A stretch of 13,770 nucleotides of DNA from positions 1 to 13,770 of the forward strand of contig CAMFEL010000044.1 in NCBI GenBank assembly GCA_945949385.1. The letters are read 5' to 3'. Below are positions 6,803 to 13,762 of this stretch, one piece after another. Below the pieces are notes generated by a model, which saw only the letters and a program-made list of their open reading frames with translations, did no database searches and was not told the DNA's origin. How positions within the stretch are numbered: the first letter of the stretch is position 1; each line of letters starts with the position of its first letter. The translations under genes and the position numbers were made by a program. This DNA comes from an uncultured Clostridia bacterium (lineage in GTDB: Bacteria; Bacillota; Clostridia; Oscillospirales; CAG-272).

Positions 6803-6866
6803 CAAACAGTGTCCTTTCGAAGCATAATATTGTCGTAATGTCGTGTTTTGTCATAAAACCTTTTAT

Positions 6867-6895
6867 ATTATAATAAATTGTTAACAGTCTGTCAA
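6867..6895 (-). promoter_or_regulatory. Consensus sigma-A promoter of the lipid kinase gene
   Basis: On the - strand, TTGACA (6895-6890) and TATAAT (6872-6867) are both perfect and separated by exactly 17 bases, about 65 bases upstream of the kinase ATG. Nine bases upstream of the -35 is a small dyad, CTTCG/CGAAG (6904-6908, 6914-6918), which might be an operator. Confidence 0.9.
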
Positions 6896-6932
6896 TAGTA
6901 AATCTTCGTGTCGCGAAGTCCCCCACACTAAG

Positions 6933-6960
6933 CAAAAGTCCGGAAAGCTCCGGACTTTTG
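6933..6960 (-). terminator. Intrinsic terminator after galM; copy of a repeated hairpin
   Basis: A perfect 12-bp stem, CAAAAGTCCGGA with TCCGGACTTTTG, has a 4-base loop. It sits 22 bases past the galM stop on the - strand and separates galM from the kinase promoter. A closely similar hairpin, with the same adjoining CTAAGCAAAA in the opposite orientation, ends the window (13734-13762). Confidence 0.85.
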
Positions 6961-6982
6961 TAAAACTGTCTTTTCAAGTTTA

Positions 6983-8035
6983 TCAGCAATCAAAAGCAAA
7001 CACGGTATTGTGTACATAGCAGTCCCCCGGCTCCAGCACCGTTGATGTAAACGAAGGATTGTTTACGGCGTCGGGCATTTTCTGCGTTTCAAAGCAAACC
7101 GCGCTGCGCGGTATCTGCTTTGCTCCGCCCTTAAAGGGCACATCGTCGGGGTCCAGCATATTGGCGGTATAAACTCCCACGCAGGGCTGATCCGTATATA
7201 CCGTCATTTTGATGCCGGAAACGGGAGCCTCCAGCGTACAGCGTTTTTTCAGTGTTCCGTCATAGCCGTTAAAAATAAAGTTATTATCATAGCCGCCGCA
7301 CTGCTTTTTCATATCCTCATCACCGTCAAAATCCCTGCCAACAGCTTTCGGGCGCGTAAAATCGTACACACCGCCCTTTATATTCAGTATTTTTCCCGTA
7401 GGGATAATATCAAAGTCCTGTTCGTTCATGGTGTCCGCATCGATCCACATTATATGGTCGGCAATACTGCCGCTGCCGCAGCCCTCAAGATTAAAATATG
7501 AATGGTTTGTCAGATTGATGATAGTTCTTTTATCTGTGACAGCCTCGTATGAAATACCGAGCGCACCGCGCCGAAGCAGCTTGTATGTAACTCTTACGGT
7601 AAGCGTGCCGGGATAGCCCTCCTCCATATCGGGGCTGACATAGGTCAGCACCAGCTCAGGCTCGTCGCCGTCCTCGCACACCGCTCCCCATACCCGCTTG
7701 TTAAAGCCGATTTTTCCGCCGTGAGCGGTAAAGGTACCGCAGTTGGGATAAAGCTCATAGCGCTTTTTGTCAAGGGTAAAGGCTGAATGGGAAATTCGGT
7801 TTGTGACTCTGCCGATTACGGCGCCCTGATATCCGCCGGCAGTGAGATAGCCCTCAAGGCTGTCAAAACCGCAGACCACATCGCGCCGCTGTCCGTCGCG
7901 ATCCTGTACCCACAGATTTATTACGGTGCCGCCGAAATTCGTTATACGCGCACTGACCCCGCTGCCGTTTTCCAGAGTATATGCGTAAACCTCGCTGCCG
8001 GAGGGGGAAATGCCGAAAGGCTCTTTAATGATCAT
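6983..8035 (-). CDS. galM: Aldose 1-epimerase (galactose mutarotase), 350 aa
   Basis: Galactose mutarotase interconverts the alpha and beta anomers of aldohexoses in the cytoplasm, supplying the alpha-D-galactose used by galactokinase. The sequence carries the family's active-site elements in order: GRVTNR at 75-80 (N79/R80), AHGG with H105, TNHSYFNLEG with the catalytic acid H178, and VCFETQKMPDA with the catalytic base E316. The 350-residue length is normal and the chain is an uninterrupted beta-sandwich-type sequence. AAGGAG lies about 8 bases before the ATG, which supports this start. On the - strand it lies behind galE, with a hairpin terminator in the 138-base gap, so it may have its own promoter or depend on readthrough. 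galK and galT are not in the window. The name follows the family; glucose or other aldoses could also be substrates. Confidence 0.95.
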   Translation of the reverse strand: MIIKEPFGISPSGSEVYAYTLENGSGVSARITNFGGTVINLWVQDRDGQRRDVVCGFDSLEGYLTAGGYQGAVIGRVTNRISHSAFTLDKKRYELYPNCGTFTAHGGKIGFNKRVWGAVCEDGDEPELVLTYVSPDMEEGYPGTLTVRVTYKLLRRGALGISYEAVTDKRTIINLTNHSYFNLEGCGSGSIADHIMWIDADTMNEQDFDIIPTGKILNIKGGVYDFTRPKAVGRDFDGDEDMKKQCGGYDNNFIFNGYDGTLKKRCTLEAPVSGIKMTVYTDQPCVGVYTANMLDPDDVPFKGGAKQIPRSAVCFETQKMPDAVNNPSFTSTVLEPGDCYVHNTVFAFDC

Positions 8036-8127
8036 TTATAATTCTCCTTACTGTAATAATACCGTACTGCCGTAGCCGTTCCGTATAAAGCACGGGCATT
8101 TCGCCACGCTTTTTGCTTTTTGAAAAT

Positions 8128-8153
8128 TCAGCCTTCCCCGAAAGGAAGGCTGA
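8128..8153 (-). terminator. Intrinsic terminator after galE
   Basis: Perfect 10-bp arms TCAGCCTTCC and GGAAGGCTGA flank a 6-base loop. On the - strand the hairpin is followed by AATTTTC, a modest T-run. It lies 20 bases past the galE stop and upstream of galM. Confidence 0.8.
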
Positions 8154-8173
8154 CAAAAATATTTACATATACC

Positions 8174-9187
8174 TCAGTCCGGATAGCCGTCGGGATTCTT
8201 CTCCTGCCAACGGGCAAGATCCTCGCACATTTCGCGGATTCCTCTCTCTGCTTTCCAGTTAAGCTCTCTGTAAGCCTTTTCGGGATTTGCGTAGCATTCG
8301 GCAATATCTCCGGGACGGCGGGGGCCTATCTTATAGTTAACCTTTTTACCGCTTGCGTCCTCGTAAGCCTTTACTATTTCAAGCACGGAGTAGCCGTTGC
8401 CGGTACCCACGTTGAAATAATCAATACCCTTGTGAGTTTGGGTCCAGTCAAGCGCTTTAAGATGAGCAAGTGCCAGATCCACCACATGGATATAGTCTCG
8501 CACGCCTGTTCCGTCGGGAGTGTCATAATCATCGCCGTGAACGGTGAGACATTCCAGCTTGCCCGCAGCAACCTTTGAAACATAGGGCATCAGATTGTTG
8601 GGGATTCCCTGAGGGTCCTCACCGATAAGTCCTGACTTGTGCGCGCCGATGGGATTGAAGTAGCGCAGTATCGCAACCGTAAGCTCAGGGTCCGCATGGC
8701 ACAGATCTCCGAGAATACGCTCGATCATAAGCTTTGTTTCGCCGTAGGGGTTAGTGGTGGACAGAGGGAAATCCTCGGTGATCGGCACGCTCTTGGGCAG
8801 GCCGTAGACAGTGGCGGAGGAGGAGAACACGATCTTCTTCACACCGTACTTTCTCATAAGCAGGCAAAGATTAAAGGTGCTGTCCAGATTGTTGCGGTAG
8901 TATTCCAGCGGCTTTGCAACGGACTCGCCCACCGCCTTGAGACCCGCGAAATGAATAACGGAATCGAATTTGTTTTCTTTGAATACCTGCTCGGATGCCG
9001 CAAGGTCGCAGAGATCCGCCTCGTAGAATTTGGGGCGCTTGCCCGTAATGGTCTCAATGCGGTCAAGCACGCATTTCTTGCTGTTGGAAAGATTGTCAAT
9101 GATAACGACATCCCTTCCCGCGTTCAGAAGCTCCACAACGGTGTGTGAGCCGATAAAGCCGGTACCGCCGGTTATAAGTATAGCCAT
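8174..9187 (-). CDS. galE: UDP-glucose 4-epimerase (337 aa)
   Basis: This is an extended short-chain dehydrogenase/reductase that interconverts UDP-glucose and UDP-galactose (often also the N-acetyl forms) using bound NAD. The Rossmann motif is LITGGTGFIGSH (GxxGxxG at 7-13), followed by the adenine-ribose-binding IDNLSNS after the second strand. The catalytic set is FSSSATVYG with Ser123, and NPYGETK with Tyr148 and Lys152. The GalE-type HFAGLKAVGES (from 79) and ILRYFNPIGAH segments are also present. Length equals the E. coli enzyme (338 aa). GGAGG lies 4 bases before the ATG. It follows the nucleotidyltransferase by 66 bases with no strong terminator, so the two are probably one - strand operon that ends at the hairpin 8128-8153. 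Together they would make and epimerise UDP-hexoses for glycan synthesis or galactose use. Confidence 0.97.
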   Translation of the reverse strand: MAILITGGTGFIGSHTVVELLNAGRDVVIIDNLSNSKKCVLDRIETITGKRPKFYEADLCDLAASEQVFKENKFDSVIHFAGLKAVGESVAKPLEYYRNNLDSTFNLCLLMRKYGVKKIVFSSSATVYGLPKSVPITEDFPLSTTNPYGETKLMIERILGDLCHADPELTVAILRYFNPIGAHKSGLIGEDPQGIPNNLMPYVSKVAAGKLECLTVHGDDYDTPDGTGVRDYIHVVDLALAHLKALDWTQTHKGIDYFNVGTGNGYSVLEIVKAYEDASGKKVNYKIGPRRPGDIAECYANPEKAYRELNWKAERGIREMCEDLARWQEKNPDGYPD

Positions 9188-9253
9188 ATGCCCTCCGAAA
9201 ATGTTATAAGATAAAACTGTGCCGGATAATCCGAATATAAACCGCGCTGAAAA

Positions 9254-10159
9254 TTACTTCCAGAGTCCCTCGGGATAGGTACCGTCCGCTATCATCTCGC
9301 CGATGCGCGCAACTACCGCAGGCTTATCGTCTGCATAGGTAACGCCGTACCACTTTGCGCTTGTCTCAATGACCTTAACGGTGCAGTAGCCCTCAGTCTT
9401 CAGCTCGCCCACAACATTAGGCAGGAAGCACTCGCTCTTCAGGGGCTCGCGGTCGGTATCGTTAATAAACTTCTCGAACTGCTTTTTCGCGCCCTTGAAA
9501 ATAGAGGAGGTAAAGCACCAGAAGTTCATGGAAACCACGGTGTCGGGAGTGAGATCGACGGTGTTTCCGTTTTCGTCCTCAAAGCGCCCGCCGGTGGGGG
9601 TCTTGAATATTTTCGTTCTCTCAACTATCTTGTCAAGATAGCCGTCCTTCGTCTCGCAAACGCCTCTCGCCACACTGCCGTTGTCGGTCAGGGTGTTGCC
9701 GAGAACATAGCCAATCATGGCGTACTCGTTTTTGTCGGACTTTTCAGCCTCTCTCAAAAACTCCGCTGCCTTCATATAAGCGTCTCTGCCGTAGAAATCG
9801 TCGGCGTTGATAACGGCAAAGGAGTCGTCTCCCACAACATCAGCCGCGCAAAGCACTGCGTGGGTAGTGCCCCAGGGCTTTACTCTCTCTGCGGGAATTT
9901 TGTCAACGGGAACGAGGGTGTCCATCTTCTGGAAAGCGTATTCCACCTTGACCTTGCCCTCAAGACGCTTGCCGATAGTCTCGCGGAAGTCCTCGTAATT
10001 CTGTTCCTTAATAATAAATACCACGCGGTCAAAGCCGGCCTGCAGCGCGTCATATACGGAAAAATCAATAATGAATTCCCCGTCCTTCGTAAAGGGGTCG
10101 ATCTGCTTGAGACCGCCGTAACGGCTTCCCATGCCCGCCGCAAGTACAAGAAGTGTCAT
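9254..10159 (-). CDS. Sugar-phosphate nucleotidyltransferase family protein (301 aa)
   Basis: The N-terminus VLAAGMGSRYGGLKQ (5-19) is the nucleotide-binding loop of the NTP_transferase fold, and FAVINADDFYGRDA carries the metal-binding Asp pair of the active site. These enzymes join a sugar-1-phosphate to an NTP, giving an NDP-sugar plus pyrophosphate. It is not the standard GalU sequence, which has GLGTR-LPATK; here the loop is GMGSRYGGLKQ, a variant seen in a less-studied group, so the substrate is open. The adjacent galE makes UDP-glucose or UDP-galactose the best guess. I start at ATG 10159, because the AAGxSRYG fold begins at residue 2 and GGAAAGG lies about 11 bases upstream; the 24 codons available upstream (to 10231) read like non-coding sequence. 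The mRNA leader holds a small hairpin, and a plausible promoter lies at 10258-10286. Probably the first gene of an operon with galE. Confidence 0.88.
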   Translation of the reverse strand: MTLLVLAAGMGSRYGGLKQIDPFTKDGEFIIDFSVYDALQAGFDRVVFIIKEQNYEDFRETIGKRLEGKVKVEYAFQKMDTLVPVDKIPAERVKPWGTTHAVLCAADVVGDDSFAVINADDFYGRDAYMKAAEFLREAEKSDKNEYAMIGYVLGNTLTDNGSVARGVCETKDGYLDKIVERTKIFKTPTGGRFEDENGNTVDLTPDTVVSMNFWCFTSSIFKGAKKQFEKFINDTDREPLKSECFLPNVVGELKTEGYCTVKVIETSAKWYGVTYADDKPAVVARIGEMIADGTYPEGLWK

Positions 10160-10224
10160 AATATACCATGCCTTTCCGCAGCGCGCACCGCGGGATAAAA
10201 ACCGCGCTTTGTCCGCACCGCACA

Positions 10225-10238
10225 GACGCATAAGCGTC
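10225..10238 (-). other. Small hairpin in the nucleotidyltransferase leader
   Basis: GACGC-ATAA-GCGTC is a perfect 5-bp stem with a 4-base loop. It lies between the predicted promoter and the NTase start and has no T-run. The loop is the same ATAA as in the lysin leader hairpin at 2260-2273; this may be chance. Confidence 0.4.
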
Positions 10239-10248
10239 CTAATTGAAT

Positions 10249-10292
10249 TTCAAGTATATTTTAGTACATTGCAAGGATAAATTCAAGTATAT
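10249..10292. repeat. Direct repeat TTCAAGTATAT across the NTase promoter
   Basis: Identical 11-mers lie at 10249-10259 and 10282-10292, 33 bases apart. The core AAGTATAT appears a third time at 10351-10358, in the spacer of the regulator's promoter, 66 bases further on. This AT-rich 8-mer could recur by chance. Confidence 0.45.
10258..10286 (-). promoter_or_regulatory. Probable promoter of the nucleotidyltransferase-galE operon
   Basis: On the - strand, TTGAAT (10286-10281) and TAAAAT (10263-10258) are separated by 17 bases, about 95 bases upstream of the NTase ATG. Each hexamer has one or two deviations from consensus. Copies of TTCAAGTATAT (+ strand) overlap the -35 and the -10. Confidence 0.6.
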
Positions 10293-10338
10293 AGGGATAT
10301 TTTCACGGTAAAATAAGTAAATATTTTTCTTCCTGCGC

Positions 10339-10366
10339 TTGACATATGCAAAGTATATGCTATAAT
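10339..10366 (+). promoter_or_regulatory. Consensus promoter of the Crp/Fnr regulator and importer operon
   Basis: TTGACA (10339-10344) and TATAAT (10361-10366) are both perfect with a 16-base spacer. TG at 10358-10359 supplies an extended -10. Transcription should start near 10373, within the dyad described next, about 38 bases before the first ATG. Confidence 0.92.
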
Positions 10367-10371
10367 ATAAT

Positions 10372-10387
10372 TGTCTCATTTGAGACA
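10372..10387 (+). promoter_or_regulatory. Perfect 16-bp dyad at the predicted start site, candidate operator
   Basis: TGTCTCA-TT-TGAGACA is a perfect inverted repeat of 16 bp. The length and 2-fold symmetry match CRP-family sites (TGTGA-N6-TCACA is also 16 bp), although the half-site differs. Its position over +1 suggests repression, and autoregulation by the encoded Crp/Fnr protein is the simplest reading. That link is inference. Confidence 0.7.
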
Positions 10388-10410
10388 TTTTCGAATTATT
10401 TCGGAGCCCT

Positions 10411-11088
10411 ATGCGGCAGCCGAACGGGAAAGGCGGGAGTAATGTGACAAAAGAAGAAGCACTGAAGTCGCTTTTCATTTTTGAAGGCGGCGACTTTTCC
10501 GCCCTTGATAAAAAATATCATATTATATCCTCCGCCTGCGAGCAGACATACGGCGACGGCGAAACCGTGCTTCGTGCGGGAGGCTCTCCGGGACTTCCCG
10601 TAATAGCGGAGGGACGGGCGCAGATAGTGTCCGGAGAAGGCTCAAGATGCGCTGTACTCCGCAGTCTTTCCGAGGGCGACTCCTTCGGCGCGGCTTCTCT
10701 GTTTGCAAAGGGAGAAGCCCACCGCACTGCGGTAAAAAGCGTAGGCGGCTGTCGGGTGGTAACACTTCCCAAGGGTACACTTATGACGCTTATAAAAGAA
10801 GAACCGAACTGTGCCGTTGCGTATATAAGCTTTCTGTCCGACCGCATCTCGTTTCTGAACAGAAAGATCACGGCTTTTACGGCGGGCAGCGCCGAAGCGA
10901 AGCTGTCAGCCTATCTTTCGGGGCTTGAGAGAGGCGCCGACGGAGCCGTAAGCACGGAGGTAAGCTACATAAAGCTTGCTCAAATGCTGGGCATCAGCAG
11001 AGCTTCCCTTTACCGCTCCCTTGACAGCCTTGAAGCGGAGGGACTTATAGAAAGACGCGGAAGAACACTTTATATAAAAGAAGTCTGA
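10411..11088 (+). CDS. Crp/Fnr-family transcriptional regulator (225 aa)
   Basis: The protein has a cyclic-nucleotide-binding-type beta-roll at about residues 45-125 (GDGETVLRAGGSPGLPVIAEGRAQI and LSEGDSFGAASLF as its strands and turns), a long dimerisation helix at about 130-155, and a C-terminal winged helix from 182 (SYIKLAQMLGISRASLYRSL) with recognition helix near 196-207. The cAMP-contacting Arg of E. coli CRP is not evident, and the four cysteines (43, 80, 114, 134) are scattered, unlike the clustered iron-sulfur ligands of FNR, so the effector is unknown. Start ATG 10411 has GGAG 4 bases before it; GTG 10444 (giving a shorter MTKEEALK... N-terminus) has GGGAG at the same distance and is a real alternative, since homology-like sequence begins there. 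The next gene starts 41 bases downstream without a terminator, making the importer its likely target. Confidence 0.9.
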   Translation: MRQPNGKGGSNVTKEEALKSLFIFEGGDFSALDKKYHIISSACEQTYGDGETVLRAGGSPGLPVIAEGRAQIVSGEGSRCAVLRSLSEGDSFGAASLFAKGEAHRTAVKSVGGCRVVTLPKGTLMTLIKEEPNCAVAYISFLSDRISFLNRKITAFTAGSAEAKLSAYLSGLERGADGAVSTEVSYIKLAQMLGISRASLYRSLDSLEAEGLIERRGRTLYIKEV

Positions 11089-11129
11089 TGACCGTAAATC
11101 TGTTTATTTTATAAAAAGGAGATATAAAA

Positions 11130-12185
11130 ATGAAAAAATTTATTGCCCTGCTGCTGGCGCTTCTTATGTGTACGGCAGTATTTGCAGCCTGCGGCAAGAC
11201 CGCCGGTGAAGCCGACACCACCGCCGAGGTTACCGATCCCGTAACAGACGAATCCTCAAGCGTTCCCGAAAAGATCGTACTGTCCGATGACCCGGTAAGA
11301 GTGTTCACACTTAAAGGTCCTACGGGCATGGGTATGGCAAAGCTTATCAGCGACACCGACAAGGGAGAGACCGACCTTAACTATCAGTTCACCGTAGCCT
11401 CCTCCGCCGACGAGTTTACCGGCGACATCATTCAGGGGAATTTTGAAATAGCGGCAGTTCCCACCAACCTTGCGGCAGTACTTTACGCAAAGACTCAGGG
11501 CGCAGTATCGGTTGCGGCAGTCAACACTCTCGGAGTCCTCTATGTTCTTGAAAACGGCGACAGCATAAAGTCCGCAGAGGATCTTGCGGGAAAGACTATC
11601 TACTCGTCGGGACAGGGCGCCGTTCCCGAATACGCCCTCAACTACATTCTTGACGCCTACGGCATCGAATGTGAGGTTATATACGAAGCCGAGCACGACG
11701 CGGTAGTTTCCGACCTTGTAACGGGTAAAGCAGATATTGCCATCCTGCCCGAGCCCAAGGTAACCGCGGCACTGAAGAATGCGGACGCTCCCGAGGGACT
11801 GCGCGTAGCCCTTGATCTCAACGAGCTGTGGGACGAGGCGTGCGCAAAGAAGAATGACAGCGGTACATTGTATATGGGCTGTATCATAGTAAACAACACA
11901 TGGGCAGAGGGCCACAAAGACGAGCTTGCGGCATTCCTTAAAGAGTACGAGGAAAGCGTAAAGCTTTGCTCCGAGGATGTCGACACTGCCGCTCAGCTTA
12001 TAGCCGACGCAGGCATAATCCCCGCCGCACCCGTTGCAAAGGCGGCTATGGCAAACTGCCACATAGTATTCATTACCGGCGATGAAATGAAAAACGGTCT
12101 CAAGGGCTTCTATGAAGTTCTGTACGGCTTCAATCCCGCATCCGTAGGCGGCGCCCTGCCGGAGGACAGCTTCTATCTTAAATAA
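11130..12185 (+). CDS. ABC importer substrate-binding lipoprotein, NitT/TauT type (351 aa)
   Basis: A lipoprotein signal (MKKFIALLLALLMC, then FAAC with Cys21) is followed by a Thr/Asp/Ser linker and a two-lobed periplasmic-binding-type domain from about residue 50. Family features include LKGPTGMGMAKLI in the first lobe, a repeated 'IIQGNFEIAAVPTN' switch from strand to helix, and SAEDLAGKTIYSSGQGAVPEYALNY (cited as AEDLAGKTIY and GQGAVPEYAL), typical of the NMT1/SsuA/TauA-like receptors for nitrate, sulfonates, taurine or thiamine precursors. The ligand cannot be read out; the pocket has no recognisable signature. It would be tethered to the outside of the cytoplasmic membrane and deliver ligand to the permease encoded next. 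AAAAGGAG lies 8 bases before the ATG. It is separated from the permease by 114 bases with a strong hairpin, a common arrangement that leaves the receptor mRNA more abundant. Confidence 0.9.
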   Translation: MKKFIALLLALLMCTAVFAACGKTAGEADTTAEVTDPVTDESSSVPEKIVLSDDPVRVFTLKGPTGMGMAKLISDTDKGETDLNYQFTVASSADEFTGDIIQGNFEIAAVPTNLAAVLYAKTQGAVSVAAVNTLGVLYVLENGDSIKSAEDLAGKTIYSSGQGAVPEYALNYILDAYGIECEVIYEAEHDAVVSDLVTGKADIAILPEPKVTAALKNADAPEGLRVALDLNELWDEACAKKNDSGTLYMGCIIVNNTWAEGHKDELAAFLKEYEESVKLCSEDVDTAAQLIADAGIIPAAPVAKAAMANCHIVFITGDEMKNGLKGFYEVLYGFNPASVGGALPEDSFYLK

Positions 12186-12222
12186 ATTACCGGCAGCAGC
12201 CGAAATCGAAAAGAAAACAAAA

Positions 12223-12254
12223 CGCAAAGCCTTGCCTTATCGCAGGGCTTTGCG
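12223..12254 (+). other. Stable hairpin between receptor and permease genes
   Basis: CGCAAAGCC (12223-12231) pairs with GGCTTTGCG (12246-12254), extendable inward by a T-G pair and TGC/GCA to 13 bp. No T-run follows, so it is more likely an mRNA-stabilising or processing hairpin than a full terminator. It would favour receptor over permease expression. Confidence 0.65.
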
Positions 12255-12299
12255 AGCCTAAAGAGAACAATCCAAATAAATCGGAAAGGGGGATACGTC

Positions 12300-13106
12300 G
12301 TGAAAAAAGTGCTTTTGAAGCTTGCAAAAGCCGCCGGAGTTGCGGCGTTCTGGCTTGTAATATGGGCGCTTGCGTCCTTTTTCGTAGGCAAAGAAGTGCT
12401 GCTTCCCTCTCCCATTTCCGCCGGGAAAACGCTCCTTTCCCTTGCGGCGACAGCCGATTTCTGGATTTCCTGCGCCACGAGCCTATTGCGCGTATGCGCC
12501 GGACTTCTGGCAGGTGCCGTTCTGGGTATAGCCACCGCCGCCCTGTCCCTGTGTTCAAAGACGGCGCGTTCACTTTTGTCCCCCGCTCTTTCCGTAATAC
12601 GTGCTACTCCCGTGGCTTCCTTTATAATCCTTGCATTTGTATGGCTCAGCCGCGGCACGATCCCGATTTTCACTTCCTCACTCATTGTGCTTCCGGTAGT
12701 CTGGTCATCGGTAACCGCGGCGGCGGGAGGAATAGACAAAAAGCTGTGCGAGGTAGCCGAGGTATTCCGACTTCCGACGCAAAAACGGCTCAGATATATC
12801 TACATACCGAGCATACTTCCCTACTTCGCGCAGGGACTGAAAACAAGCCTGGGAATGGCATGGAAAGCGGGAGTAGCGGCGGAGGTGCTGTGTACCCCCG
12901 CCCGCTCCATAGGAGCCTCTCTTAACGGAGCAAAGGTGTACCTTGAAACCCCGGCCATGTTTGCCTGGACTGCCGCCGTCATAATACTCAGTATGCTGCT
13001 CGAATACGCTCTGGGACGCCTGCTGACAACTGTCACCGAAAAGTATTCGCAAGGCGCCCGTGAGGGCTCCGGAAAGGAGGAAGCGGAAAATGCTTACTCT
13101 GACTGA
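12300..13106 (+). CDS. ABC importer permease, NitT/TauT type (268 aa)
   Basis: This inner-membrane permease of the binding-protein-dependent (BPD_transp_1) type has about six hydrophobic segments: near residues 11-29, 60-83, 104-117, 121-140, 174-196 and 220-239. The cytoplasmic EAA loop that docks onto the ATPase lies at about 151-171 (EVAEVFRLPT ... YIPSILP). The N-terminal LLPSPISAGKTL is typical of SsuC/TauC permeases. Start is GTG 12300, with GGAAAGGGGG 7 bases upstream. The C-terminal tail (about 245-268) is polar and overlaps the ATPase gene: the ATPase ATG lies 17 bases before this stop, and its Shine-Dalgarno is inside this gene, so the two are coupled. It works with the preceding lipoprotein and the following ATPase as one importer, presumably as a homodimer. 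Confidence 0.93.
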   Translation: MKKVLLKLAKAAGVAAFWLVIWALASFFVGKEVLLPSPISAGKTLLSLAATADFWISCATSLLRVCAGLLAGAVLGIATAALSLCSKTARSLLSPALSVIRATPVASFIILAFVWLSRGTIPIFTSSLIVLPVVWSSVTAAAGGIDKKLCEVAEVFRLPTQKRLRYIYIPSILPYFAQGLKTSLGMAWKAGVAAEVLCTPARSIGASLNGAKVYLETPAMFAWTAAVIILSMLLEYALGRLLTTVTEKYSQGAREGSGKEEAENAYSD

Positions 13107-13638
13107 ACTGTGCAAAGCATACGGAGACAAAAAGGTGCTGACGGATTTCAGCGCCTGCTTCGGCGAGGGTCTGCACGGAATATCCGCCCCCTCGGGAGCC
13201 GGAAAAACCACACTTCTGCGAATAATCGCAGGTCTTGAAACTCCCGACTCCGGGACTGTGGAGGGTGCAGGAATAATTTCCTTCTCCTTTCAGGAAGCGC
13301 GGCTCCTGGGATGGCTCAGCGCCGAAAAAAACGCCGCCCTTGCCGAGCGGGAAAAAGGGCTGGGGGCACATTTCCTGTCTGCTCTGGGACTCGGCGCGGA
13401 GCTTGATACTCCGGCGCGCAGCCTTTCCGGCGGAATGCAAAGGCGAGTTTCCCTCGCACGAGCCCTGGCAGCCCCCTTTGATACTTTGCTCCTTGACGAG
13501 CCTTTTTCCGGACTTGACGCTGCTTGCGCCCACATCGCCATGAAAACGGTAAAAGATGCCGACGCAGGAAAATGCGTCCTCCTTGTCACCCATGACAAAG
13601 AAACGCTGACACAGTGTGACAGCGTAACCGAGCTGTAA
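13090..13638 (+). CDS. ABC importer ATPase, compact (182 aa)
   Basis: All the expected nucleotide-binding-domain motifs are present: Walker A SAPSGAGKTTLLR (33-41), Q-loop Q68 (FSFQEARLLGW), signature LSGGMQRRVSLARAL (112 onward), Walker B TLLLDEPF (132-139), D-loop SGLDA and H-loop His168 (LLVTHD). It energises import through the overlapping permease gene. Two oddities stand out. At 182 residues it is some 50-60 shorter than usual SsuB/TauB ATPases (about 240-260), with both a compressed segment between Q-loop and signature and almost no C-terminal region. The first Walker A glycine is replaced by alanine (A-P-S-G-A-G-K-T). The catalytic residues are intact, so it is probably active. The start is ATG 13090 with AAAGGAGG 10 bases upstream; the in-frame upstream ATG at 13060 lies inside the permease and lacks this site. 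Confidence 0.92.
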   Translation: MLTLTELCKAYGDKKVLTDFSACFGEGLHGISAPSGAGKTTLLRIIAGLETPDSGTVEGAGIISFSFQEARLLGWLSAEKNAALAEREKGLGAHFLSALGLGAELDTPARSLSGGMQRRVSLARALAAPFDTLLLDEPFSGLDAACAHIAMKTVKDADAGKCVLLVTHDKETLTQCDSVTEL

Positions 13639-13685
13639 AAAGTCAAACTATCACATTAAAAAGATACATATCATCAAAAAAGCAA

Positions 13686-13723
13686 AAACCGCCTGCCGCG
13701 CCCAATGGCGCAGCAGGCGGTTT
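13686..13723. terminator. Intrinsic terminator after the importer operon
   Basis: AAACCGCCTGC pairs with GCAGGCGGTTT, and the stem continues through one C/A mismatch into GCGCC/GGCGC with a CAAT loop. It lies about 50 bases after the ATPase stop. T-runs are short on the + strand (TTT) and longer on the - strand (T5), so it may also terminate a convergent gene beyond the window. Confidence 0.85.
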
Positions 13724-13733
13724 CAGCCTGTCG

Positions 13734-13762
13734 AAAAAGTCCGGAAAATTCCGGACTTTTTT
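13734..13762. terminator. Second terminator, copy of the repeated CCGGA hairpin
   Basis: AAAAAGTCCGGA and TCCGGACTTTTTT flank an AAAT loop and a T6 run. It follows the previous hairpin by 10 bases. It matches the galM terminator hairpin (6933-6960), including the neighbouring GCTTAG, in inverted orientation. Confidence 0.85.

Noticed and set aside
6035..6838. 267-codon frame opposite the lipid kinase
   Set aside because: The - strand kinase has all family motifs and a perfect promoter.
10160..10231. 24-codon N-terminal extension of the nucleotidyltransferase
   Set aside because: The nucleotide-binding loop begins right after ATG 10159, which has a ribosome site; the extension is Arg/Cys-rich and unlike the family.
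11256..12227. 323-codon frame opposite the substrate-binding protein gene
   Set aside because: Shadow of the lipoprotein receptor, which has a signal peptide, ribosome site and operon context.
12223..12254. Reading the receptor-permease hairpin as a full terminator
   Set aside because: No T-run follows and the permease needs the upstream promoter, so a stability or attenuation role fits better.
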